Shown here piece after piece: positions 44,930 to 57,270 of a stretch of DNA of 64,000 bases. How positions within the stretch are numbered: position 1 is the stretch's first letter; every line of letters starts with the position of its first letter. The DNA is from Eunapius fragilis (Eukaryota > Porifera > Demospongiae > Spongillida > Spongillidae). The notes under the pieces were generated by a model. That model saw only the letters and a list, made by a program, of their open reading frames with translations, ran no database searches and was not told where the DNA came from. Location: contig OY811972.1 of assembly GCA_963681505.1 (NCBI GenBank), forward strand, positions 15,853,110 through 15,917,109, read 5' to 3'. A program made the translations under genes and the position numbers.

Positions 44930-46783
44930 CTAGGTACTGGTGTCACATTTCTTTCTTTTACGATCGCCATCAGTCTTTTTTCTACATTCAGGGCATAACC
45001 ATTTGCCCCTGGGGATCTTTGTTATTCTAAGACAGTCAATATGGAACCAATCAATTTCACAATGCCCACTTTCACATTGTATCATTTCACCATACTCTCC
45101 TTTGTGGCAGTAGCACCAGACATTCTGAGCAAGCTTGTCATGTGCATCAATTGAACAATCAATTTTGGAAGGCAGTCTTGTATAGAACTTGCCAAGTACC
45201 TCAGGTAATATTGCATACTTGAAGAAAAGTGTAGATTTATCTAAAGCAGATTCAATAAATTCCAAGTCTGGGAAAATTCTTTTTATAATAATGTCCTTCT
45301 CTGACCACACTACAATGTCACAATACTTTGCTTCACAGAACTTAATCTGTGCTTGAACTTGGTAGAAGTATGCATGATTTCTTTTAATACTGTACACACC
45401 ATCAATGACCTCCAGAAAACAACTCTTCTCTCCTGTATATTCTAAAAGTGATTTATCCCTGCATGAATATGGACATTTGATTTCAATTACACCTTTGCCA
45501 CAACAAGTGCATTGCACAATGCCATCAGGTGAGGCACCCATATGTGGATAGGATGTATGAATAACTAATCCACTCACTGAGACTACTAAATCAGTATGTT
45601 GCTGTCCAGCATTCCTCCTGTATATTTGCATTGCAACGTTTTCATGATCACATCCCCATGCTGTTCCTGCGGACCTAAACTGGTTCATTTCTGGATAACA
45701 TATTTCTCGAATCAATGATATTGAAGGCTGTGTGATATCAGTAGATACAGTAGCTTTTAATCTTGAAGCCGTTATTCGACCAGCTCTTTGCTGGAACCAT
45801 ACTTTAGAACCACTCTGTTCTCGAGTTCTCTCCTCTACTTCCTTCGTCTGTGTGAATGATATATTTAATGATGCAAAAAATACTTCACATTTAACCAAAA
45901 GGTCAGGATAATTGAACCTTAAGTATTGTTCCTCAAAATAATCCGTAAGTGGCTTTGGTAGCATTCCATTTTTGTAAAGTGGCACATAAGCATCAGAATA
46001 AGCAGAAACTAATGACAATACAACTGGTTTTTTCCCACTTTCAGATAATTTCTTAAAAAATACTTCTAACTCATTTGCAGTAGGAGTTATATTAGCGTCA
46101 GGGGTACTCTGTAGATCTGATTTTCTTACAGGATCATTAGTTTCAGGTGGAGTGGTATGACAAGTCATATGCATCAATCCTTTATCAATAAAGTCTATTT
46201 TTGAAATTGGAGCAAACGGGACACTTTTGAAGGTTGGGGGTAGCCAAGAACAAGGTACCGATGTGCATGACAAAGACTTTATTGCTTGAACATTGGCATC
46301 CAGTGTGAAAAGTATTGCAGCTACGTGAGAACAAGCCTCACCTAGCCCAGCCATGCAATCACAATGTGCGCATATAACTGCACCAGTTTTTTCAGTAGCA
46401 ACCCACGCTTTAGCAGGAGCATTGGACAACCTCTGAGAGTGTTTTATTTTTGCTGTTACGATGAATTTGTCAGTACAAAACGGAGTAGTAGAAACGATGA
46501 CATTCGAAACCCAACCATCTACAAATTGCCTATACCCTTCTAAACTTTTGTAAGCTTTCAATTCTTGCATGGTATAAGGGCTAGGAGTATTTATCAAGTA
46601 GCTATAAATGTCTGGAAACGTTACCTCTGGCCACTTCTGCCATTCTAAACTTTCCTGTTCGAGATCCATCGAGATATATGGGTCTGCAATCCCTCCAAGC
46701 ATAGCTAACTTTTCCCTGTAACGCGATTTTGCAGTCTCTTCGAGGCCATAATAATAGCTAGAAAAAGTAACAGTCGTAGCCAT
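44930..46783 (-). CDS. SWIM-YqaJ nuclease-PHD protein of the ISL2EU-type element (617 aa, intact)
   Basis: The open frame is complete from Met (46,783) to stop (44,930). A SWIM zinc finger lies near residues 141-153 (C-D-C-x7-C-S-H). A YqaJ/lambda-exonuclease-type domain follows at roughly 330-500: R-I-T-A-S-R, G-T-A-W-G-C-D-H-E, A-S-P-D-G-I-V with the catalytic Asp, V-I-E-I-K-C-P as the ExK motif, and Y-F-Y-Q-V-Q-A-Q. A C-terminal PHD finger (W-C-Y-C, M-I-Q-C, W-F-H-I-D-C-L, W-L-C-P-E-C) and a basic tail R-K-R-K-K-C end the protein. YqaJ proteins are the second gene of ISL2EU transposons; a role in processing DNA ends or in host-chromatin targeting is inferred. Confidence 0.9.
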   Translation of the reverse strand: MATTVTFSSYYYGLEETAKSRYREKLAMLGGIADPYISMDLEQESLEWQKWPEVTFPDIYSYLINTPSPYTMQELKAYKSLEGYRQFVDGWVSNVIVSTTPFCTDKFIVTAKIKHSQRLSNAPAKAWVATEKTGAVICAHCDCMAGLGEACSHVAAILFTLDANVQAIKSLSCTSVPCSWLPPTFKSVPFAPISKIDFIDKGLMHMTCHTTPPETNDPVRKSDLQSTPDANITPTANELEVFFKKLSESGKKPVVLSLVSAYSDAYVPLYKNGMLPKPLTDYFEEQYLRFNYPDLLVKCEVFFASLNISFTQTKEVEERTREQSGSKVWFQQRAGRITASRLKATVSTDITQPSISLIREICYPEMNQFRSAGTAWGCDHENVAMQIYRRNAGQQHTDLVVSVSGLVIHTSYPHMGASPDGIVQCTCCGKGVIEIKCPYSCRDKSLLEYTGEKSCFLEVIDGVYSIKRNHAYFYQVQAQIKFCEAKYCDIVVWSEKDIIIKRIFPDLEFIESALDKSTLFFKYAILPEVLGKFYTRLPSKIDCSIDAHDKLAQNVWCYCHKGEYGEMIQCESGHCEIDWFHIDCLRITKIPRGKWLCPECRKKTDGDRKRKKCDTST

Positions 46784-49149
46784 ATGAAATAGACACTCAA
46801 AATGGCCGCTTAGATACAGTTGCTATGTGCGCGTAATTTTAAATGATGTAACTGCAAAAGGTCTATTGGCGCGATATGTTCAATTTATGCCAATTGGGCC
46901 AATTGGTTCCACCGGCCCAATTGGTGCGGTATGTCCCAAAGAATTGATGCCAATTGGGCCAATTGGTTCCATTGGCCCAATTGGTGCGATATGAACTATT
47001 TATGCCAATTGGGCCAATTGGTTCAACAGGCCCAATTGGTGCGGTATGTCCCAATGAATAGATGCCAATTGGGCCAATTGGTTCCATCGGCCGAATTGGC
47101 GGGATATGTCCTAATGAAATGATGTCATTTGGGCCAATTGGTTCCACCTGCTCAATTGGCGCGATATGTACTATTTATGCCAATTGGGCCAATTGGTTCA
47201 ATTGGTGCGATATGTCCCAATGAATTGATGCCAATTGGGCCAATTGGTTCCATCCGCCCAATTCGCGCGATATGTCCTAATGAAATGATAACAATTGGGC
47301 CAATTGGTTCTACTGGCCCAATTGGCGCGATATGAACAATTTAAGCCAATTGGGCCAATTGATTCCACGGGCCCAATTGGTGCGATATGTCCCAATGAAT
47401 TGATGCCAATTGGGCCAATTGGTTCCATCAGCCCAATTGGCGCGATATGTCCAGATGAAATGATGCTAATTGGTCCGATTGGTTCCACCGGCCCAATTGG
47501 CGCGATATGTACTATTTGTACCAATTGGGCCAATTGGTTCCACGGGCCCAATTGGTGCGATATGTCCCAATGAATTGATGCCAATTGGGGCAATTTGTTC
47601 CATCTGCCCAATTGGCGCGATATGTTCTAATGAAATGATACCAATTGGGCCAATTGGTACCATCGGCCCAATTGGCGCGATATGTTCAATTTATGCCAAT
47701 TGGGCCAATTGGTTCCACCGGCCCAATTGGTGCGGTATGTCCCAATGAATTGATGCCAATTGGGCCAATTGGTTCCATTGGCCCAATTGGTGCGATATGA
47801 ACTATTTATGCCAATTGGGCCAATTGGTTCAACAGGCCCAATTGGTGCGGTATGTCCCAATGAATAGATGCCAATTGGGCCAATTGGTTCCATCGGCCGA
47901 ATTGGCGGGATATGTCCTAATGAAATGATGTCATTTGGGCCAATTGGTTCCACCTGCTCAATTGGCGCGATATGTACTATTTATGCCAATTGGGCCAATT
48001 GGTTCCACGGGCCCAATTGGTGCGATATGTCCCAATGAATTGATGCCAATTGGGCCAATTGGTTCCATCTTACCAATTGGCGCGATATGTACTATTTATG
48101 CCAATTGGGCCAATTGGTTCCACGGGCCCAATTGGTGCGACATGTTCTAATGAAATGATACCAATTGGGCCAATTGGTTCCGCCGGCCCAATTGGCGCGA
48201 TATGTACTATTTATGCCAATTGGGCCAATTGGTTCCACGGGCCCAATTGGTGCGATATGTCCCTATGGATTGATGCCAATTGGGCCACTTGGTTCCATCG
48301 GCCCAATTGGCGCGATAAGTACAATTTATGCCAATCGGGCCAATTTGTTCCAATGGCCCAATTGGTGCGGTATGTCCCAATGAATTGATGCGAATTGGGC
48401 CAATTGGTTCCATCCGCCCAATTGGCGCGATTTGTCCTAATGAAATGATGCCAATTGGGCCAATTGGTTCCACCGGCCCAATTGGCTCGATATGATCAAT
48501 TTACGCCAATTGGGCCAATTGGTTCCACGGGCCCTATTGGTGCGATATGTCCCAATGAATTGATGCTAATTGGGCCAATTGGTTCCATCGGCCCTATTGG
48601 AGCGATATGTACAATTTATGCCATTTGGGCCAATTGGTACCACCGGCCCAATTGTTGCGGTATGTATCAATGAATTGATGCCAATTGGGCCAATTGGTTC
48701 CACCGGCCCAATTGGCGCGATATGAACAATTTACGCCAATTGAGCCAATTGGTTCCACGGGCCGAATTGGTGCGATATGTCCCAATGAATTGATGCCAAT
48801 TGGGCCAATTGGTTCCACCGGCCCAATTGGCGCGATATGAACAATTTACGCAAATTGGGCAAATTGGTTCCACAGGCCCAATTGGTGCGATATGTCCCAA
48901 TGAATTGATGCCAATTGGGCCAATTGGTTCCATCGGCCCAATTGGCGCGATATGTACAATTTATGCCAATTGGGCCAATTGGTTCCACGGGCCCAATTGG
49001 TGCGATATGTCCCAATGAATTGACGCCAATTGGGCCAATTGGTTCCATCGGCCCAATTGGCGTGATATGTACAATTTATGCCAATTGGGCCAATTGGTAC
49101 CACTGGCCCAATTGTTGCGGTATGTCCCAATGAATTGATGCCAATTGGG

Positions 49150-51120
49150 CCAATTGGTTCCATCGGCCCAATTGGCGCGATATGTCCTGATGAAATGATG
49201 CCAATTGGGCCAATTGGTTCCACCGGCCCCATTGGCGCGATATGTACTATTAATGCCAATTGGGCCAATTGGTTCCACGGGCCCAATTGGTGTGATATGT
49301 CCCAATGAATTGATGCCAATTGGGGCAATTGGTTCCATCGGCCCAATTGGCGCGATATGTTCTAATGAAATGATACCAATTGGGCCAATTGGTTTCGCCG
49401 GCCAATTGGCGCGATATGTACTATTCATGCCAATTGGGCCAATTGGTTCCACGGGCCCAATTGGTGCGATATGTCCCAATGGATTGATGCCAATTGGGCC
49501 ACTTGGTTCCATCGTCCCAATTGGCGCGATATGTACAATTTATGCCATTTGGGCCAATTAGTTCCACCGGCCCCATTGGTGCTGTATGTCCCAATGTATT
49601 GATGCCAATTGGGCCAATTGGTTCCATTGGCCCAATTGGTGCGATATGAACTATTAATGCCAATTGGGCCAATTGTTTCAACGGGCCCAATTGGTACGGT
49701 ATGTCCCAATGAATTGATGCCAATTGGGCCAATTGGTTCCATCGGCCCAATTGGCGCGATATATACAATTTATGCCAATTGGGCCCAATTGGTTCCACAG
49801 GCCCAATTGCTGCGGTATGTCCCTATGAATTGATGCCAATTGGGCCAAATGGTTCCATCGGCCCAATTGGCGCGATATGTCCTAACGAAATGATGCCAAA
49901 TGGACCAATTGGTTCCAACGGCCCAATTGGCGCGATGTGTACTATTTATGCCAATTGGGCCAATTGGTAAGGCCGGCCCAATTGGTGCGATATGTCCCAA
50001 TGAATTGATGCCAATTGGGCCAATTGGTTCCATTGGCCCAATTGGTGCGATATGAACTATTTATGCCAATTGGGCCAATTGGTTCAACGGGCCCAATTGG
50101 TGCGGTATGTCCCAATGAATTGATGCCAATTGGGCCACTTGGTTCCATCGGCCCAATTGGCGCGATATGTCCTGATGAAATGATGCCAATTGGGCCAATT
50201 GGTTCCACCGGCCCCATTGGCGCGATATGTACTATTTATGCCAATTGGGCCAATTGGTTCCACGGGCCCAATTGGTGTGATATGTCCCAATGAATTGATG
50301 CCAATTGGGGCAATTGGTTCCATCGGCCCAATTGGCGCGATATGTTCTAATGAAATGATACCAATTGGGCCAATTGGTTTCGCCGGCCAATTGGCGCGAT
50401 ATGTACTATTTATGCCAATTGGGCCAATTGGTTCCACGGGCCCAATTGGTGCGATATGTCCCAATGGATTGATGCCAATTGGGCCACTTGGTTCCATCGT
50501 CCCAATTGGCGCGATATGTACAATTTATGCCATTTGGGCCAATTAGTTCCACCGGCCCCATTGGTGCTGTATGTCCCAATGTATTGATGCCAATTGGGCC
50601 AATTGGTTCCATTGGCCCAATTGGTGCGATATGAACTATTAATGCCAATTGGGCCAATTGTTTCAACGGGCCCAATTGGTACGGTATGTCCCAATGAATT
50701 GATGCCAATTGGGCCAATTGGTTCCATCGGCCCAATTGGCGCGATATATACAATTTATGCCAATTGGGCCCAATTGGTTCCACAGGCCCAATTGCTGCGG
50801 TATGTCCCTATGAATTGATGCCAATTGGGCCAAATGGTTCCATCGGCCCAATTGGCGCGATATGTCCTAACGAAATGATGCCAAATGGACCAATTGGTTC
50901 CAACGGCCCAATTGGCGCGATGTGTATTATTTATGCCAATTGGGCCAATTGGTAAGGCCGGCCCAATTGGTGCGATATGTCCCAATGAATTGATGCCAAT
51001 TGGGCCAATTGGTTCCATTGGCCCAATTGGTGCGATATGAACTATTTATGCCAATTGGGCCAATTGGTTCAACGGGCCCAATTGGTGCGGTATGTCCCAA
51101 TGAATTGATGCCAATTGGGC
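49150..51120. repeat. Satellite 2 tandem higher-order repeat, 2 x 985 bp
   Basis: Variants at 49,205, 49,421, 49,609 and 49,770 recur 985 bp further on, including the shortened GCCGGCCAATTGGCGCG unit (49,398/50,383) and GGTAAGGCCGG (49,967/50,952). Confidence 0.8.
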
Positions 51121-52131
51121 CACTTGGTTCCATCGGCCCAATTGGCGGGATATTTCCTAATGAAATGATGCCATTTGGGCCAATTCGTTCCACCGGCCCA
51201 ATTGGCGCGATATGTACTATTTATGCCAATTGGGCCAATTGGCTCCACGGGCCCAATTGGTGAGATATGTCCCAATGAATTTATGCCAATTGGGCCAATT
51301 GGTTCCATCGGCCCAATTGGCGCGATATGTACAATTTATGCCAATTGGGCCAATTGGTTCCACCGGCCCAATTGGTGCGGTATGTCCCAATGAATTGATG
51401 CCCATTGGGCCAGTTGGTTCCATCTAACCAATTGGCGCGATATGTACTATTTATGCCAATTGGGCCAATTTGTTCCACGGGCCCAATTGGTGCGATATGT
51501 CCCAATGAATTGATGCCAATTGGGTAAATTGGTTCCATCGGCCCAATTGGCGCGATAAGTACAATTTGAGCCAATTGGTTCCACTGGCCCAATTGGTGCG
51601 TAATGTCCCAATGAATTGATGCCAATTGGGCCAATTGGTTCCATTGGCCCAATTGGTGCGATATGAACTATTTATGCCAATTGGGTCAATTGGTTCAACG
51701 GGCCCAATTGGTGCGGTATGTCCCAATGAATAGATGCCAATTGGGCCAATTGGTTCCATCGGCCCAATTGGCGGGATATGTCCTAATGAAATGATGCCAT
51801 TTGGGCCAATTGGTTCCACCGGCCCAACTGGTGCGATATGTCCCAATGAATTGATGCCAATTGGGCCAATTGGTTCCATCGGCCCAATTGTCGCGATATG
51901 TACAATTTATGCCAATTGGGCCAATTGGTTCCACCGGCCCAATTGGTGCGGTATGTCCCAATGAATTGATGCCAATTGGCCAATTGGTTCCATCTAACCA
52001 ATTGGCGCGATATGTACTTTTTATGCCAATTGGGCCAATTGGTTCCACGGGCCCAATTGGTGCGATATTTTCTAATGAAATGATACCAATTGGGCCAATT
52101 GCTTCCGCCGGCCCAATTGGCACGATATGTA

Positions 52132-55100
52132 CTATTTATGCCAATTGGGCCAATTGGTTCCACGGGCCCAATTGGTGTGATATGTCCCAATGAATTGATG
52201 CCAATTGGGCCAATTGGTTCCATTGGCCCAATTGGTGCGATATGAACTGTTTATGCCAATTGGGCCAATTGGTTCAACAGGCCCAATTGGTGCGGTATGT
52301 CCCAATGAATAGATGCCAATTGGGCCAATTGGTTCCATCGGCCGAATTGGCGGGATATGTCCTAATGAAATGATGCCATTTGGGCCAATTGGTTCCACCG
52401 GCCCAATTGGCGCGATATGTACTATTTATGCCAATTGGGCCAATTGGTTCCACGGGCCCAATTGGTGCGATATGTCCCAATGAATTGATGCCAATTGGGC
52501 CAATTGGTTCCATCTAACCAATTGGCGCGATATGCACTATTTATGCCAATTGGGCCAATTGGTTCCACGGGCCCAATTGGTGCGACATGTTCTAATGAAA
52601 TGATACCCAATGGGCCAATTGGTTCCGCCGGCCCAATTGGCGCGATATGTACTATTTATGCCAATTGGGCCAATTGGTTCCACGGGCCCAATTGGTGCGA
52701 TATGTCCCAATGGATTGATGCCAATTGGGCCACTTGGTTCCATCGGCCCAATTGGCGCGATAAGTACAATTTATGCCAATCGGGCCAATTGGTTCCAATG
52801 GCCCAATTGGTGCGGTATGTCCCAATGAATTGATGCGAATTGGGCCAATTGGTTCCATCCGCCCAATTGGCGCGATATGTCCTAATGAAATGATGCCAAT
52901 TGGGCCAATTGGTTCCACCGGCCCAATTGGCGCGATATGATCAATTTACGCCAATTGGGCCAATTGGTTCCACGGGCCCAATTGGTGTGATATGTCCCAA
53001 TGAATTGATGCCAATTGGGGCAATTGGTTCCATCGGCCCAATTGGCGCGATATGTTCTAATGAAATGATACCAATTGGGCCAATTGGTTCCATCGGCCCA
53101 ATTGGCACGATATGTACTATTTATGCCAATTGGGCCAATTGGTTCCACCGGCCCAATGGGTGCGGTATGTCCCAATGAATTTATGTCAATTGGGCCAATT
53201 GGTTCCATTGGCCCAATTGGTGCGATATGAACTATTTATGCCAATTGGGTCAATTGGTTCAACGGGCCCAATTGGTGCTGTATGTCCCAATGAATAGATG
53301 CCAATTGGGCCAATTGGTTCCATCGGCCCAATTGGCGGGATATGTCCTAATGAAATGATGCCATTTGGGCCAATTGGTTCCACCGGCCCAATTGGTGCGA
53401 TATGTCCCAATGAATTGATGCCAATTGGGTCAATTGGTTCCATCGGCCCAATTGTCGCGATATGTACAATTGATGCCAATTGGGCCAATTGGTTCCACCG
53501 GCCCAATTGGCGCGATATGTACTATTTATGCCAATTGGGCCAATTGGTTCCACGGGCCCAATTGGTGCGATATTTTCTAATGAAATGATACCAATTGGGC
53601 CAATTGCTTCCGCCGGCCCAATTGGCACGATATGTTCTATTTATGCCAATTGGGCCAATTGGTTCCACGGGCCCAATTGGTGCGATGTGTCCCAATGGAT
53701 TGATGCCAATTGGGCCAATTGGTTCCATCCGCCTAATTGGCGCGATATGTCCTAATGAAATGATGCCAATTGGGCCTATTGGTTCCACCGGCCCAATTGG
53801 CGCGATATGAACAATTTACGCCAATTGGGCCAATTGGTTCCACGGGCCCAATTGGTGCGATATGTCCCAATGAATTGATGCCAATTAGGCCAAATGGTTC
53901 CATCGGCCCAATTTGCGCGATATGTCCTGATGAAATGATGCCAATTGGGCCAATTGGTTCCACCGGCCCAATTGGCGCGATATGTACTATTTATGCCAAT
54001 TGGGCCAATTGGTTCCACGGGCCCAATTGGTGTGATATGTCCCAATGAATTGATGCCAATTGGGGCAATTGGTTCCATCGGCCCAATTGGCGCGATATGT
54101 TCTAATGAAATGATAACAATTGGGCCAATTGGTTCCATCGGTCCAATTGGCGCGATATGTACAATTTATGCCAATTGGGCCAATTGGTACCACCGGCCCA
54201 ATTGTTGCGGTATGTCCCAATGAATTGATGCCAATTGGGCCAATTGGTTCCACCGGCCCAATTGGCGCGATATGAACAATTTACGCAAATTGGGCAAATT
54301 GGTTCCACAGGCCCAATTGGTGCGGTATGTCCCAATGAATAGATGCCAATTGGGCCAATTGGTTCCATCGGCCCAATTGGCGGGATATGTCCTAATGAAA
54401 TGATGCCATTTGGGCCAATTGTTTCCACCGGCCCAATTGGCGCGATATGTACTATTTATGCCAATTGGGCCAATTGGTTCCACTGGCCCAATTGGAGCGA
54501 TATATCCCTATGAATTGATGCCAATTGGGCCAATTGGTTCCATCGGCCCAATTGTCGCGATATGTATAATTTATGCCAATTGGGCCAATTGGTTCCACCG
54601 GCCCAATTGGTGCGGTATGTCCCAATTAATTGATGCCAATTGGGCCAATTGGTTCCATCTAACCAATTGGCGCGATATGTACTATTTATGCCAATTGGGC
54701 CAATTGGTTCCACGGGCCCAATTGGTGCGATATTTTCTAATGAAATGATACCAATTGGGCCAATTGCTTCCGCCGGCCCAATTGGCACGATATGTACTAT
54801 TTATGCCAATTGGGCCAATTGGTTCCACGGGCCCAATTGGTGTGATATGTCCCAATGAATTGATGCCAATTGGGCCAATTGGTTCCATTGGCCCAATTGG
54901 TGCGATATGAACTGTTTATGCCAATTGGGCCAATTGGTTCAACAGGCCCAATTGGTGCGGTATGTCCCAATGAATAGATGCCAATTGGGCCAATTGGTTC
55001 CATCGGCCGAATTGGCGGGATATGTCCTAATGAAATGATGCCATTTGGGCCAATTGGTTCCACCGGCCCAATTGGCGCGATATGTACTATTTATGCCAAT

Positions 55101-57270
55101 TGGGCCAATTGGTTCCACGGGCCCAATTGGTGCGATATGTCCCAATGAATTGATGCCAATTGGGCCAATTGGTTCCATCTAACCAATTGGCGCGATATGC
55201 ACTATTTATGCCAATTGGGCCAATTGGTTCCACGGGCCCAATTGGTGCGACATGTTCTAATGAAATGATACCCAATGGGCCAATTGGTTCCGCCGGCCCA
55301 ATTGGCGCGATATGTACTATTTATGCCAATTGGGCCAATTGGTTCCACGGGCCCAATTGGTGCGATATGTCCCAATGGATTGATGCCAATTGGGCCACTT
55401 GGTTCCATCGGCCCAATTGGCGCGATAAGTACAATTTATGCCAATCGGGCCAATTGGTTCCAATGGCCCAATTGGTGCGGTATGTCCCAATGAATTGATG
55501 CGAATTGGGCCAATTGGTTCCATCCGCCCAATTGGCGCGATATGTCCTAATGAAATGATGCCAATTGGGGCAATTGGTTCCATCGGCCCAATTGGCGCGA
55601 TATGATCAATTTACGCCAATTGGGCCAATTGGTTCCACGGGCCCAATTGGTGTGATATGTCCCAATGAATTGATGCCAATTGGGGCAATTGGTTCCATCG
55701 GCCCAATTGGCGCGATATGTTCTAATGAAATGATACCAATTGGGCCAATTGGTTCCATCCGCCCAATTGGCGCGATATGTCCTAATGAAATGATGCCAAT
55801 TGGGGCAATTGGTTCCATCGGCCCAATTGGCGCGATATGATCAATTTACGCCAATTGGGCCAATTGGTTCCACGGGCCCAATTGGTGTGATATGTCCCAA
55901 TGAATTGATGCCAATTGGGGCAATTGGTTCCATCGGCCCAATTGGCGCGATATGTTCTAATGAAATGATACCAATTGGGCCAATTGGTTCCATCGGCCCA
56001 ATTGCACGATATGTACTATTTATGCCAATTGGGCCAATTGGTTCCACCGGCCCAATGGGTGCGGTATGTCCCAATGAATTTATGTCAATTGGGCCAATTG
56101 GTTCCATTGGCCCAATTGGTGCGATATGAACTATTTATGCCAATTGGGTCAATTGGTTCAACGGGCCCAATTGGTGCTGTATGTCCCAATGAATAGATGC
56201 CAATTGGGCCAATTGGTTCCATCGGCCCAATTGGCGGGATATGTCCTAATGAAATGATGCCATTTGGGCCAATTGGTTCCACCGGCCCAATTGGTGCGAT
56301 ATGTCCCAATGAATTGATGCCAATTGGGTCAATTGGTTCCATCGGCCCAATTGTCGCGATATGTACAATTGATGCCAATTGGGCCAATTGGTTCCACCGG
56401 CCCAATTGGCGCGATATGTACTATTTATGCCAATTGGGCCAATTGGTTCCACGGGCCCAATTGGTGCGATATTTTCTAATGAAATGATACCAATTGGGCC
56501 AATTGCTTCCGCCGGCCCTATTGGCACGATATGTTCTATTTATGCCAATTGGGCCAATTGGTTCCACGGGCCCAATTGGTGCGATGTGTCCCAATGGATT
56601 GATGCCAATTGGGCCAATTGGTTCCATCCGCCTAATTGGCGCGATATGTCCTAATGAAATGATGCCAATAGGGCCTATTGGTTCCACCGGCCCAATTGGC
56701 GCGATATGAACAATTTACGCCAATTGGGCCAATTGGTTCCACGGGCCCAATTGGTGCGATATGTCCCAATGAATTGATGCCAATTAGGCCAAATGGTTCC
56801 ATCGGCCCAATTGGCGCGATATGTCCTGATGAAATGATGCCAATTGGGCCAATTGGTTCCACCGGCCCAATTGGCGCGATATGTACTATTTATGCCAATT
56901 GGGCCAATTGGTTCCACGGGCCCAATTGGTGTGATATGTCCCAATGAATTGATGCCAATTGGGGCAATTGGTTCCATCGGCCCAATTGGCGCGATATGTT
57001 CTAATGAAATGATAACAATTGGGCCAATTGGTTCCATCGGCCCAATTGGCGCGATATGTACAATTTATGCCAATTGGGCCAATTGGTACCACCGGCCCAA
57101 TTGTTGCGGTATGTCCCAATGAATTGATGCCAATTGGGCCAATTGGTTCCACCGGCCCAATTGGCGCGATATGAACAATTTACGCCAATTGAGCCAATTG
57201 GTTCCACGGGCCCAATTGGTGCGATATGTCCCAATGAATTGATGCCAATTGGGCCAATTGGTTCCACCGG
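52132..57270. repeat. Satellite 2 overlapping large duplications (offsets 2,665 and 2,899 bp)
   Basis: 52,132-53,000 recurs at 54,797-55,665 (offset 2,665), and about 53,100-54,250 recurs at about 56,000-57,150 (offset 2,899). A 235-bp tandem duplication at 55,565-56,030 accounts for the difference between the two offsets. Confidence 0.75.

Larger units (their letters stand above)
43076..46864. mobile_element. ISL2EU-type DNA transposon, 3,789 bp
   Basis: The ends are inverted repeats AGACCTTTTGCAG, and inside each end there is a GCCATTTTGAGTGT word, also inverted. The target duplication is AT. Two convergent genes fill it: a THAP plus DDE_Tnp_4 transposase on the plus strand and a YqaJ-nuclease protein on the minus strand. 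This pairing and the 2-bp duplication are features of the ISL2EU group of PIF/Harbinger-related transposons. It sits inside satellite 2. Confidence 0.88.
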
